The notes under the pieces: generated by a model
The model's input: only the letters and a program-made list of their open reading frames with translations
What the model was told of the DNA's origin: nothing
The model's database searches: none
Made by a program: the position numbers and the translations under genes
In this document: in pieces, positions 8,406 to 16,479 of the stretch
Numbering within the stretch: position 1 is the stretch's first letter
Layout: every line of letters starts with the position of its first letter
From: Spirochaetota bacterium
GTDB taxonomy: Bacteria; Spirochaetota; Brevinematia; Brevinematales; Brevinemataceae
Direction of reading: 5' to 3'
Assembly (NCBI GenBank): GCA_030154445.1
Contig: JAGUQW010000006.1
Location: forward strand, 110,401 to 174,400
DNA: 64,000 bases

Positions 8406-9350
8406 TCACTCCTTGTCATAATTTAATTTTTCGGAAATAGTGAAAACAGGTCTATCTAAGGATTGTATATAAATACGAATAATATATTCTCCTAGTATAC
8501 CTATAGAATAGAATAGGAGAGAGGCTAGTGTTAATAATAATAAAGTAATACCACTAAATCCTATGAAATAATTTTGACCAAAAAATAGAGAAATAATCGA
8601 GCTAAATAGTAAAAAACCTGTTAATGCACTTATCAAAAAAGTAATCAAAAAGATAAAACGGACTGGAGCAAAACTAAAAGAAAACAATCCATCTAAAGCA
8701 AGATTTAAACTTTTGATAAAAGTAAACTTCGATTTCCCATGTTCTCGAATAGGTAATTCTAAAGGAATAGAACACTGTTTGAATCCCATCCAAGCAAATT
8801 GCCCTCGAATAAATTTGTGTTTTTCAGGCATATTCAAATAGACATCTATCATTTTTCTATTAATAATACGAAAATCGCTAGTATTAGATGGGATAGAGAC
8901 TGTTGATAAAAAATTAAAAAAACTATAGAATATTTTTGAGGTATATTTTTTTATAAAAGATATGTTTTTTTTAGAATATTGTTCTACATAGACAGAATCA
9001 TAACCCTCATGGATACATTTTTCAAGCATTTTTGGAAATAACTCAGGTGGATGTTGTAAGTCTCCATCTATAATAAAAGCGTATTCACCTTTACAAAAAG
9101 TAAGACCAGCTGTAGTAGATACTTGCTGACCAAAATTACGCGCAAAATTGATAGGTTTGAAGAGAGGATCTTTTTGGGCAATAGCTTTCATGAGATCCCA
9201 AGAAGAATCTACACTACCATCATTAATAAAAATAATTTCGTAATTATATTCTGTGAAACTAACCATAATAGTAGTAATTCGTTGATAGCAAAGTATAATG
9301 TTTTCTTCTTCATTATACATTGGGGTTATAATAGAAATAAGTTTTTTCAT
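8406..9350 (-). CDS. GtrB-type polyprenyl-phosphate glycosyltransferase
   Basis: A 314-residue family 2 glycosyltransferase. The N-terminal domain has the SIITPMYNEEENI start, the NFARNFGQQVSTTAG segment and the catalytic DGDLQHPPE motif (about residues 95-103). Two membrane spans lie near the C-terminus (about 225-290), ending in a short amphipathic tail, exactly the layout of GtrB/DPM1-like enzymes. These transfer a hexose from a nucleotide sugar to undecaprenyl phosphate on the cytoplasmic face. A good promoter with a 17-bp spacer lies just upstream. The partner enzyme follows 3 bp downstream. Confidence 0.88.
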   Translation of the reverse strand: MKKLISIITPMYNEEENIILCYQRITTIMVSFTEYNYEIIFINDGSVDSSWDLMKAIAQKDPLFKPINFARNFGQQVSTTAGLTFCKGEYAFIIDGDLQHPPELFPKMLEKCIHEGYDSVYVEQYSKKNISFIKKYTSKIFYSFFNFLSTVSIPSNTSDFRIINRKMIDVYLNMPEKHKFIRGQFAWMGFKQCSIPLELPIREHGKSKFTFIKSLNLALDGLFSFSFAPVRFIFLITFLISALTGFLLFSSIISLFFGQNYFIGFSGITLLLLTLASLLFYSIGILGEYIIRIYIQSLDRPVFTISEKLNYDKE

Positions 9351-9374
9351 TATTCCTCCTTATAAAGTAATATA

Positions 9375-9403
9375 ATTGTATATGGATTTAATAAATTTGT
9401 CAA
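9375..9403 (-). promoter_or_regulatory. sigma-70-type promoter for the glycosyltransferase pair
   Basis: On the minus strand TTGACA (9403-9398), 17-bp spacer, TACAAT (9380-9375), 25 bp before the start codon. It is divergent from the promoter at 9461. Confidence 0.7.
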
Positions 9404-9460
9404 TCGCGTTTGTAGATTTATTCAGATAACAATTAATTAAAAGAGATACAGAAGTTATTA

Positions 9461-9488
9461 TTGACAAATGATATTTATAAGATATAAT
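9461..9488 (+). promoter_or_regulatory. consensus sigma-70 promoter for the YhcH-symporter operon
   Basis: TTGACA (9461-9466), 16-bp spacer, TATAAT (9483-9488), followed by GGAGGGG at 9501 and the ATG at 9512. Confidence 0.75.
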
Positions 9489-9511
9489 ATATAAAATATA
9501 GGAGGGGAATT

Positions 9512-9967
9512 ATGGTTCAAACATATATAGATGTATTAAATGCTAAAGATTATACAGGAACTGTACAAAAAGCTGTAGAATATCTACTAAAAAATAAAGA
9601 TCAAATAGAAGCTCAAAAAGTAGGTAAATACGAAGTAGATTCTTCTTTTTTTTATATGGTACAAGAGTATCATTCAAAAAATGATGCTATTTGGGAATCT
9701 CATAAAAAATATATAGATATTCAATGGATTCTTGATGGTGAAGAAATTATTGAGATATCTGGTAAAAAGTATATGAAACAATTAGGTGATTACGATGAAT
9801 CAAAAGATTTATTTATTTTTGAAGGAGAATCTTTGGCTACTTTGTTAATGAAAAAAAATGATTTAACCATATTTTACCCAACAGATATTCACAAACCTGG
9901 TCTAAGAACCTCTAAAGGAAATACTTCTGTTAGAAAATGTTTATTCAAAATACTTACCGAAAAATAA
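9512..9967 (+). CDS. YhcH/YjgK/YiaL family protein, NanQ-like sugar anomerase
   Basis: A 151-residue cupin of the DUF386 family. The metal-site motifs are visible: ESHKKYIDIQW (about residues 60-70) and FYPTDIHKPG (about 128-137), with histidines placed as in YhcH and NanQ. E. coli NanQ speeds the anomerisation of N-acetylneuraminate; other members act on different sugars. It is 29 bp from a sodium:solute symporter, and this pairing is common in sialic-acid uptake loci, so a scavenged host sugar acid is the best guess. A very strong RBS (GGAGGGG) precedes it. Confidence 0.82.
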   Translation: MVQTYIDVLNAKDYTGTVQKAVEYLLKNKDQIEAQKVGKYEVDSSFFYMVQEYHSKNDAIWESHKKYIDIQWILDGEEIIEISGKKYMKQLGDYDESKDLFIFEGESLATLLMKKNDLTIFYPTDIHKPGLRTSKGNTSVRKCLFKILTEK

Positions 9968-9996
9968 TTGTTAATAAATAATCAGAGGATATTAAT

Positions 9997-11532
9997 ATGG
10001 AATGGCATATTTTAAATGTGGTAATTCTTGTCGGGTATTTAGTATTTTTAGTTTGTCTAGGATATTTCTTTTCAACACGCCGATCAAATAGTAATGATTA
10101 TTTTGTTGGTGGTCAGCGTATTCCAGCATGGGTTGCGGCATGTAGTGTTTATGCAACAGCTCTATCTTCTATCTCTTATGTAGCTATTACTTCTAATGTC
10201 TATCGTAATGGCTGGATGTCTGGCGTAGGAGTATTAGGCGTTCTTCCATTAGTATTTTTAGTAGCACATTATTTTGTTCCTTTTATTCGTCGTATTAATT
10301 GTGTTACTGCTTATGAATATTTAGAAGCTCGTTTTGATAGACCTATGCGTTTTCTTGCTAGTGCGATCTTTATTTTATTTCATATTATGAGAATAGGGGT
10401 AGTTATTTTTATTCCTACTTTAGCATTTATTGAAGTTTTGCCTCAAGTAGATCCTCTAATATTAATTGCAGTTATGGGATTATTATGTGTGATTTACACT
10501 ACTATTGGCGGATTTGAGGCTGTGGTTTGGTCAGATACTATTCAAACTTTTGTCTTAATAGGAGCTGCACTCTTAGTAATGGGATATGGATTTATCTCAG
10601 TACCCGAAGGAGTGAGTGCTATGGGAACGCTAATTACAGATAAAAAAATATTTCCAGCGGAGAATTTCTCTTTTGATCCTAATATTACGACTGTATGGGC
10701 CTTGTTTTTAGGTGGATTTTTTGGTTCTATTTATCAGTATATTGGTTCTCAGGATGTAGTTCAAAGATATAGTTCTACCAAAAATATTACAGAAGCAAAA
10801 AAAATACTTTATTTACAAGTACCATTATTATTTGTTAGTACTATTATGTTTGTGGGTATGGGATCTTCTATCTATTTATTTTACAAATTTAGCGGAGTTC
10901 CAGCACCTGTATTAGCTAATAATAATGCCTTGCTTCCTTATTTTGTGATTCATCAATTACCAATAGGCGTGTCAGGTTTAGTTATTGCAGGTATTTTTGC
11001 AGCGGCTCAATCCACAGTATCATCTAGTCTTAACTCGACATCTACTTGTATATTAGTAGATTTTATTGCTCCTTTCAACAAAGATCTTAGCGATAATAAT
11101 AAAATTATTTATGCTCAATATATTAGTTGGATTATTGGAATAGGAGGAACATTACTAGCCATGATATTTGTCAAACGAGGTCAAAGTGATATATATCTTT
11201 TTTTTAATAGTATCTTAGGGTTATTAGGAGGACCTATTACTGGCGTATTTTTATTAGGAATTTTCTCAACAAAAGTTGGTTCAAAAGCTGTTTGGATAGG
11301 ATTTACTTGTTCTACCGTGGTTGTTCTATATTTAGGAAATCCAGGAGGCTTACTCAATATCATTCCAGGTTATATGAAACCAGAAATTTTCGGCTTTTTA
11401 TTTGCTCCTATTGTTATTGCTGCTTGTATGATCCCAGGGTATATCGCTGCATTATTTATAGCTGCTCCTAGTGTAGCAAAGATTAATGGACTAACTTACA
11501 AATCGTTAATGAATCAGTCTGATATAAAATAA
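9997..11532 (+). CDS. sodium:solute symporter (SSS), probable sialic-acid transporter
   Basis: A 511-residue inner-membrane protein with about 13 spans. The family signature is clear around GGFEAVVWSDTIQTFVLIGAA (about residues 170-190) and in the later GIFAAAQSTVSSSLNSTST segment, which holds the conserved sodium-site serines. SSS carriers couple sodium entry to sugar, amino-acid or sialic-acid uptake. The substrate is inferred from the upstream NanQ-like gene. The catabolic genes nanA, nanE and nanK are not in this window. RBS GAGG before the ATG. Confidence 0.88.
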   Translation: MEWHILNVVILVGYLVFLVCLGYFFSTRRSNSNDYFVGGQRIPAWVAACSVYATALSSISYVAITSNVYRNGWMSGVGVLGVLPLVFLVAHYFVPFIRRINCVTAYEYLEARFDRPMRFLASAIFILFHIMRIGVVIFIPTLAFIEVLPQVDPLILIAVMGLLCVIYTTIGGFEAVVWSDTIQTFVLIGAALLVMGYGFISVPEGVSAMGTLITDKKIFPAENFSFDPNITTVWALFLGGFFGSIYQYIGSQDVVQRYSSTKNITEAKKILYLQVPLLFVSTIMFVGMGSSIYLFYKFSGVPAPVLANNNALLPYFVIHQLPIGVSGLVIAGIFAAAQSTVSSSLNSTSTCILVDFIAPFNKDLSDNNKIIYAQYISWIIGIGGTLLAMIFVKRGQSDIYLFFNSILGLLGGPITGVFLLGIFSTKVGSKAVWIGFTCSTVVVLYLGNPGGLLNIIPGYMKPEIFGFLFAPIVIAACMIPGYIAALFIAAPSVAKINGLTYKSLMNQSDIK

Positions 11533-11666
11533 TCAAAAAAAAGATCATATGCGTAATGTTATTTTTTTAGTATACTTTGTGAATCATATCTTGTTATTTA
11601 TTATCTTAATAAATTATCGCTTTTTATGATTTCATAGTACAATAAAATTCTTGAATGGAGAAATAA

Positions 11667-11987
11667 ATGATAGCAAAATTATTAGAAATTTTTATTGTAC
11701 TTGCTTTGGCATTTTTGTATATTACTTATTATTTTCAACTATACAAAGGTACAAAAGTATCGAGATTGTTTTTGATTTGTGAGATCGGGTATAGAGCTAT
11801 TAGTTCTATTTTTGTTGTTATGGATGATAGATTAACTTCTTATTGGGATTTAATACATTATATTCCTTTATTGTGTAGTATTATTCTGTATTTTACTAAA
11901 GGGTTAGTAGCTAAAATAATATTTGGAATCTTAAGTAGTCTCATTTGTATTATAGTAGTTAATCATATATATATGATCTTTTTTTAA
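11667..11987 (+). CDS. small hydrophobic membrane protein, unknown
   Basis: A 106-residue protein with about four membrane spans and almost no soluble part. I do not recognise a family. GGAG lies 6 bp before the ATG. It lies between the symporter (134 bp upstream) and the ArsR gene, which has its own promoter, so it probably is transcribed alone. Possibly a minor membrane subunit; nothing in the sequence shows its role. Confidence 0.6.
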   Translation: MIAKLLEIFIVLALAFLYITYYFQLYKGTKVSRLFLICEIGYRAISSIFVVMDDRLTSYWDLIHYIPLLCSIILYFTKGLVAKIIFGILSSLICIIVVNHIYMIFF

Positions 11988-12014
11988 CTTAATAAAATTA
12001 AGAACAAGTACTTA

Positions 12015-12043
12015 TTGACATTTTATTAATTATCATCTATTAT
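12015..12043 (+). promoter_or_regulatory. sigma-70 promoter of the ArsR-permease operon
   Basis: TTGACA (12015-12020), 17-bp spacer, TATTAT (12038-12043). The AT-rich bases just after it (12044-12070), including ATGATCAT, are a likely place for an ArsR autoregulatory operator. Confidence 0.65.
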
Positions 12044-12086
12044 ATGAATATATGATCATGTGTTTATATGTTTGGGGGGTAGAAAA

Positions 12087-12377
12087 ATGATAGAAATTAT
12101 AAAATGTCTAAGTGATTATAATCGTCTAAAGATATTAAAAATATTATTTCATAAAAAAGAACTTTGTGCTTGTGAATTGATTGAAAACTTACAAATAACA
12201 CAATCTAATTTATCAAAACATATGTCTAAAATTATAGGAGCATCTTTAGTGCATACTCGTAAAGAAGGCAAATGGAGTTTCTATTCTTTAAATCAGAACA
12301 CACTCACTAAATATACCTTTATAGCTATTCTTCTTTCAGAAATTGATTTGGTAGCAGAAGATGTGTGTGTTGGTTAG
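12087..12377 (+). CDS. arsR: ArsR/SmtB family metalloregulator
   Basis: A 96-residue winged-helix repressor. The start at 12087 is chosen because GGGGGG lies just upstream; a GTG 27 bp earlier would only add an unconserved lead. The DNA-recognition helix is in TQSNLSKHMSKI (about residues 40-51). ELCACEL (Cys27, Cys29) is the alpha-3 thiol site of arsenite/antimonite-sensing ArsR proteins, close to E. coli ELCVCDL. Such repressors leave DNA when As(III) or Sb(III) binds. The permease 64 bp downstream is the evident target, along with the gene itself. Confidence 0.88.
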   Translation: MIEIIKCLSDYNRLKILKILFHKKELCACELIENLQITQSNLSKHMSKIIGASLVHTRKEGKWSFYSLNQNTLTKYTFIAILLSEIDLVAEDVCVG

Positions 12378-12441
12378 ATAGAACTATCTTTTGTGTTGAT
12401 GAGTTTGAAAATGATTATACAATAATATTTAGGAGATCAGA

Positions 12442-13332
12442 ATGAATACGGTACAAATTTTTCAAAAATTCATGACTATTGTAGTAGAAATTAGTGTACT
12501 TTTTTTGATTATTAATTTTTTAGTATCTTTGATACAGCAATATTTACCAGAGGAAAAAATTCAAAAAATTCTTGGAACTCGTCAAGGAAAAGGATATTTC
12601 TTTGCAGCTTTATTAGGAAGTATTACTCCTTTTTGTACTTGTTCAACGATCCCAATGCTTAAAGGACTTCTCAAAGCTAAAGCTGGATTTGGTGCGACAA
12701 TGGTTTTTTTGTTTGTATCACCTCTTTTAAATCCTATCATTATCACATTATTTGTTACGATCTTAGGATTAAATATCACTATTTTTTATATTTGTATTGC
12801 CTTATTTTTTGGTATTGGATCAGGAATTTTGTTGGAACAATTAGGATTCAATCGATATATTATTAGTCAAAATACCCCGAAACCTTGTTGTTGCAGTAGT
12901 ACTAAAGAATCTAAACTAACTTCTACTCGTTTGAGTAGTGCGTGGCAAAGTTCTCTAAATGATTTTAAAAATATTATCCCTCATTTACTTATTAGTGCTG
13001 GGGCAGGAGCTATAATTTATGGTTATGTTCCAGATAATATCTTAGCTGAATATATAGGTGATAAGAATCCTTTTGCTATTCCTGTAGCAACAGTGATAGG
13101 AATACCTTTATATGTCAGAGCTTCAGTTTTATTACCTTTAGTGCCTATTTTAACGAGTAAAGGGGTATCCATGGGAGCAATGTTAGCTTTAATAATCGGA
13201 GGATCTGGAGCAAGTTTGCCTGAAGTAATTTTGTTAAAATCTTTATTCAAAACACCATTAATTATTGCTTTTTTATTTGTAATATTAAGCATGGCTTTAG
13301 CTGCTGGATATTTGATTCCTATTATTTTATGA
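12442..13332 (+). CDS. arsP: UPF0718/ArsP-like permease
   Basis: A 296-residue inner-membrane protein with about eight spans. It has the UPF0718 (DUF318) core TPFCTCSTIP (about residues 59-68) and the second-half motif GGSGASLPEVILLKSLF. A central loop carries a KPCCCSS cysteine cluster (about 149-155), suited to soft-metal binding. Campylobacter ArsP of this family exports trivalent organoarsenicals. The upstream ArsR with a CxC site supports arsenic export here. The small thioredoxin-like protein often found after such permeases is missing. The symbol is a homology call; the substrate is inferred. Confidence 0.75.
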   Translation: MNTVQIFQKFMTIVVEISVLFLIINFLVSLIQQYLPEEKIQKILGTRQGKGYFFAALLGSITPFCTCSTIPMLKGLLKAKAGFGATMVFLFVSPLLNPIIITLFVTILGLNITIFYICIALFFGIGSGILLEQLGFNRYIISQNTPKPCCCSSTKESKLTSTRLSSAWQSSLNDFKNIIPHLLISAGAGAIIYGYVPDNILAEYIGDKNPFAIPVATVIGIPLYVRASVLLPLVPILTSKGVSMGAMLALIIGGSGASLPEVILLKSLFKTPLIIAFLFVILSMALAAGYLIPIIL

Positions 13333-13357
13333 TTATCTATTCTTTAATGATTTAACA

Positions 13358-13394
13358 AAAAAAAAGCTAGAAATAAAATTTCTAGCTTTTTTTA
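13358..13394. terminator. bidirectional intrinsic terminator
   Basis: AGCTAGAAA / TTTCTAGCT stem with A-run and T-run flanks, between the convergent permease and DUF547 genes. Confidence 0.85.
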
Positions 13395-13405
13395 ATTTAG
13401 TTTAA

Positions 13406-14209
13406 TTATTGGTCTATTTCGTTAAGATTCCAATTATAAGTATAAGAGATAGTTTTGTAATTATTTAATTTGGCTTTTGTTTGATCATTAGCATATTTTG
13501 TAATATAAGTCAAAATAGCTTTTGTGTTGGAGCCAAAGTCAATGCTATACCAATCAAATAAAGAAGTTAATACTAATTTATCTTTTTCTAAACTAACAGC
13601 TCTAAAATTATTTATAAAATCTACTGTGGCTTGTTCAGCAACAGCTTCATAAGTATCTCGGGTGATGGCTTTTTGTAACAAATTAGGACAAGCTATACTA
13701 GCACAATTCACTAAAAAGTGAACACGGCTATCTTTCCAAATAGGTCTTAAAATGGTATGCTCTATATCGTTCAAACTTACAGCTTTACCTTCTATGGTTA
13801 AGAGTTTTTTATCCCAAGGCCCAGTTTTGAAAACGCCTCCGTAAGCTTCTTTAATAGAAGTTAGCGGGTAATTATCTAAAATGACTTGAATAGTTAAAGC
13901 ATTGTAGAGATTAATCCAGTATGCTTGTTGTTCTGCTTTAGAGTAGGTAAAAATAGGTGTTTTTTCTAATGTATTAATATAAGTATTTAAAGATGCTTTA
14001 TCTTGAGATGTTACACCGCGATAATTCACAAGGGTAATATCATTGATATTACTTACATAGCTTGTTAGAAATTTATCAAATTCAGTATGCTTGATACGAG
14101 CCGAGTTGGTATCATTAGATTTATCCCAAAATTTGTTATATACTGATTTTGGTGCTGAAAATAAAGTAGAATAGGAAAATAGTGTTACTAAAATTATTAA
14201 ATATCTCAT
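13406..14209 (-). CDS. DUF547 domain protein, exported
   Basis: A 267-residue protein with an N-terminal signal peptide (about residues 1-18). The DUF547 core is clear: YWINLYNALTIQVILDNYP, the SIKEAYGG..FKTGPWDKK stretch, and the HFLVNCASIACP segment with two conserved cysteines (about residues 166 and 171). The function of DUF547 is not known; it may be enzyme-like because of the conserved Cys/His pattern. It is last in a six-gene operon, 14 bp after the TVP38 gene. DUF547, TVP38 and flavin disulfide oxidoreductase genes are known to occur together in other bacteria. Confidence 0.85.
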   Translation of the reverse strand: MRYLIILVTLFSYSTLFSAPKSVYNKFWDKSNDTNSARIKHTEFDKFLTSYVSNINDITLVNYRGVTSQDKASLNTYINTLEKTPIFTYSKAEQQAYWINLYNALTIQVILDNYPLTSIKEAYGGVFKTGPWDKKLLTIEGKAVSLNDIEHTILRPIWKDSRVHFLVNCASIACPNLLQKAITRDTYEAVAEQATVDFINNFRAVSLEKDKLVLTSLFDWYSIDFGSNTKAILTYITKYANDQTKAKLNNYKTISYTYNWNLNEIDQ

Positions 14210-14223
14210 ATAAATATCCTTTG

Positions 14224-14904
14224 TTATAATTTTTCTTGAGAATTACTATCTTTTGCTTTTAACCATTGTGGGATAAAGCTCAATCCAACAAAACAAACAG
14301 CTCCAATACCGAGATAGATAAGATTTTTAGTAGAAAATTCTCCTGATAATACAGCCCCTGCAGACATAGTATAAGCTGCTGTTCCTGGAATAATAAAGAG
14401 TGTTGATAATATCCAATAAGTTAGAAACTTGATATCAGTTAATCCATAGATATAATTAGACAAACTAAAAGGAAATACTGGCATCAATCTAGTTATTACA
14501 AGAATACGCCAACCTTGTTCTTTGACACCTTTGTCTATTTTGATAAAAGCGTCTGATTTACCAAATTTTTCAAGCATAAGATCTCTTAAGGTATAACGAC
14601 TTATTAAAAAAGAAATAGCTAGTCCAGCAGAAGCAGAAATAACAGTATAAAAAGTCCCTAATAATGGCCCGAATACGACACCACCCAAAATAGTAAGTGG
14701 AGACCCTGGAAGGAAAAATATACACACAATAATGTATGCAAAGAAATAAATAATAAAGGCTATCCAACCTAAGGATAAAAATTGTTCTTTGAGTTTTGGA
14801 ATATTTTCTAAACTTAATTGAGATGCAACTCCTGTTTTTGTAAGAACAAATATTCCAAGACCAAAGAGTATTAAAAAAATAATTATATTTTGATATTTTT
14901 TCAT
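14224..14904 (-). CDS. TVP38/TMEM64 (DedA-like, VTT domain) membrane protein
   Basis: A 226-residue inner-membrane protein with about five to six spans and the VTT/SNARE-associated domain: LPGSPLTILGGVVFGPLLGTF (about 66-86) and RLMPVFPFSLSNYIYGLTDI (about 139-158). Members of this superfamily are linked to lipid scrambling and membrane homeostasis. It sits between the PTS IIC and the DUF547 genes with gaps of 16 and 14 bp. Being in one transcript with a phospholipid-type transferase fits a role in moving or exposing a lipid, but this is inference. Confidence 0.87.
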   Translation of the reverse strand: MKKYQNIIIFLILFGLGIFVLTKTGVASQLSLENIPKLKEQFLSLGWIAFIIYFFAYIIVCIFFLPGSPLTILGGVVFGPLLGTFYTVISASAGLAISFLISRYTLRDLMLEKFGKSDAFIKIDKGVKEQGWRILVITRLMPVFPFSLSNYIYGLTDIKFLTYWILSTLFIIPGTAAYTMSAGAVLSGEFSTKNLIYLGIGAVCFVGLSFIPQWLKAKDSNSQEKL

Positions 14905-14920
14905 CGATTGTTCCTTATTT

Positions 14921-16198
14921 TTATTTGAATAGTGAGAATATAGGATAAGCTAGTAGTAGCCATAAGGAGAAATCATTTCCTCCATAGACTTGAATAAATG
15001 TTCCTGTAGTAGATGCAATAAGTGTTAATGAAATAGCACAGAAGACCATCAGTACTATACCGCCTAATGCTGAGCTTAAAATGACTGCAATTATACCACC
15101 TCGTTGGTTAGCAAAAATAGCCCCAGGAGCTACATCAAAATAACAAGCAATAATCAATGGGATAATAGCATAAGGGAGCATACTGCTCATTCCTAAGACA
15201 ACAATAGTGATAAGACTAAAGACAACAGCAGTTAAAAATCCTATGACTAAAGAATTCATTCCATAAGAAAAAATCATAGGAACATCTAGGGCAGGTTTTG
15301 ATTCTGGTGCTAAGATATCACTAATTCCTTTGAAAGAAGGAATTATTTCTGCTAACATCATTCGTGAACCAAGTAATAATACCGCAGTACCAGCACTAAA
15401 ATTTACCCCTTGAAGAAGGCTATAGATAAAAATATCTTTAGTGTTGAAAATTTCTGAGACGACAGTACCTTGTGTTACTAAGTCAATAATACAAATAATT
15501 AAATAGGTAACAAACATAACCAAACCAGCTGCCAAATTAGTATCTGTAAAAAACATCAAATATTTTGGTAAAGTAATATTTTCAGCAGATTTTTTGGAAT
15601 CACCAAAAATAGATCCTATAAAAATTCCTAAAAAACAAAATATAGAAGTTGTATGCCCTATTGTAAAATCATCACTACCTGTCAATTCTTTGACATAAGG
15701 TGCTAACAAATTAGAAGGAATAACAAGATATAAGGTAGTAAAGATTACTGCCAAAATTATTGTGAGAGATCTTGTTATCCCCATTTCAGTACCTAGAGCA
15801 ACAAATAACATAGCAAACCAAAAAATTAAATTAGCTGTAAGAAAGATAGCTTTGAAAGATGTGAATCGTGCAATAATAACATTGAGAAAAAAGGAAGAAA
15901 TCATTACAATACCAATATCTATACTATTGTTTTGAATGAAAATACTAAAATCCCCAAGAGTACTTGTATTTGTAGGACTAAACATCAAATTAATAGCATT
16001 ACTTATAGGAGTAATTGCTTGAATTAAAATGTCTACCCCTTTAAATAAAATTATAATACCTATAATGGTTTTTAATGTTCCTTTTACAATATCAGAAAAA
16101 CTTTTTTTTTGTAAGATTAATCCAAGCATAGAAAAAAATCCAAGAAAGAGAGCCGGTTGACGAAAAACACTAACTATATAAGATAATACAATATTCAT
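14921..16198 (-). CDS. PTS system IIC component, ascorbate (UlaA) type
   Basis: A 425-residue membrane permease with about 10-11 spans that fits the PTS ascorbate-type (SgaT/UlaA) IIC family. Evidence is its length, the LLGSRMMLAEIIPSFKGIS region, the ALDVPMIFSYGMNSLVIGF region, and the directly adjoining IIB. UlaA imports L-ascorbate while it is phosphorylated by IIB. The ATG is at 16198, one base from the end of the IIB gene. No IIA gene is found in the window, so IIA must come from elsewhere. Substrate is not certain; the other genes of the operon are not ascorbate catabolic. Confidence 0.82.
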   Translation of the reverse strand: MNIVLSYIVSVFRQPALFLGFFSMLGLILQKKSFSDIVKGTLKTIIGIIILFKGVDILIQAITPISNAINLMFSPTNTSTLGDFSIFIQNNSIDIGIVMISSFFLNVIIARFTSFKAIFLTANLIFWFAMLFVALGTEMGITRSLTIILAVIFTTLYLVIPSNLLAPYVKELTGSDDFTIGHTTSIFCFLGIFIGSIFGDSKKSAENITLPKYLMFFTDTNLAAGLVMFVTYLIICIIDLVTQGTVVSEIFNTKDIFIYSLLQGVNFSAGTAVLLLGSRMMLAEIIPSFKGISDILAPESKPALDVPMIFSYGMNSLVIGFLTAVVFSLITIVVLGMSSMLPYAIIPLIIACYFDVAPGAIFANQRGGIIAVILSSALGGIVLMVFCAISLTLIASTTGTFIQVYGGNDFSLWLLLAYPIFSLFK

Positions 16199-16468
16199 TT
16201 ATAACACTTCTTGAAGTTTTGTAATAATTTCATCAATATTTAAAAAAGATTCAATGACAATCACAGGCTTATTAACTTCTAATATTAATTCTTGGGCGAT
16301 AGCTTTTGAAGTTAGATATATATCCGCTACCAAACTTTTGGCACTAGTTTGATCCGTACATTGCACTTCGCCTTCTATATTCATTTGTTTGAGAGCTTTT
16401 TCTGTGGACATTTTGAGAATGATACTAGTTCCAATCCCAAAATTACAGACAGTTACAATCTTAATCAT
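16199..16468 (-). CDS. PTS system IIB component, lactose/ascorbate type
   Basis: An 89-residue cytosolic phosphocarrier. VCNFGIGTSIILK near the N-terminus is the IIB phosphorylation loop, with Cys8 the phosphorylated residue (UlaB has a comparable CGxGxGSS-type loop). It accepts phosphate from a IIA and passes it to the sugar carried by the IIC. It directly abuts the IIC gene and lies 11 bp after the flavoprotein gene. The closest IIB type is that of the ascorbate/galactitol group, judged from the loop and small size. Confidence 0.82.
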   Translation of the reverse strand: MIKIVTVCNFGIGTSIILKMSTEKALKQMNIEGEVQCTDQTSAKSLVADIYLTSKAIAQELILEVNKPVIVIESFLNIDEIITKLQEVL

Positions 16469-16479
16469 ATACCCTTCTT

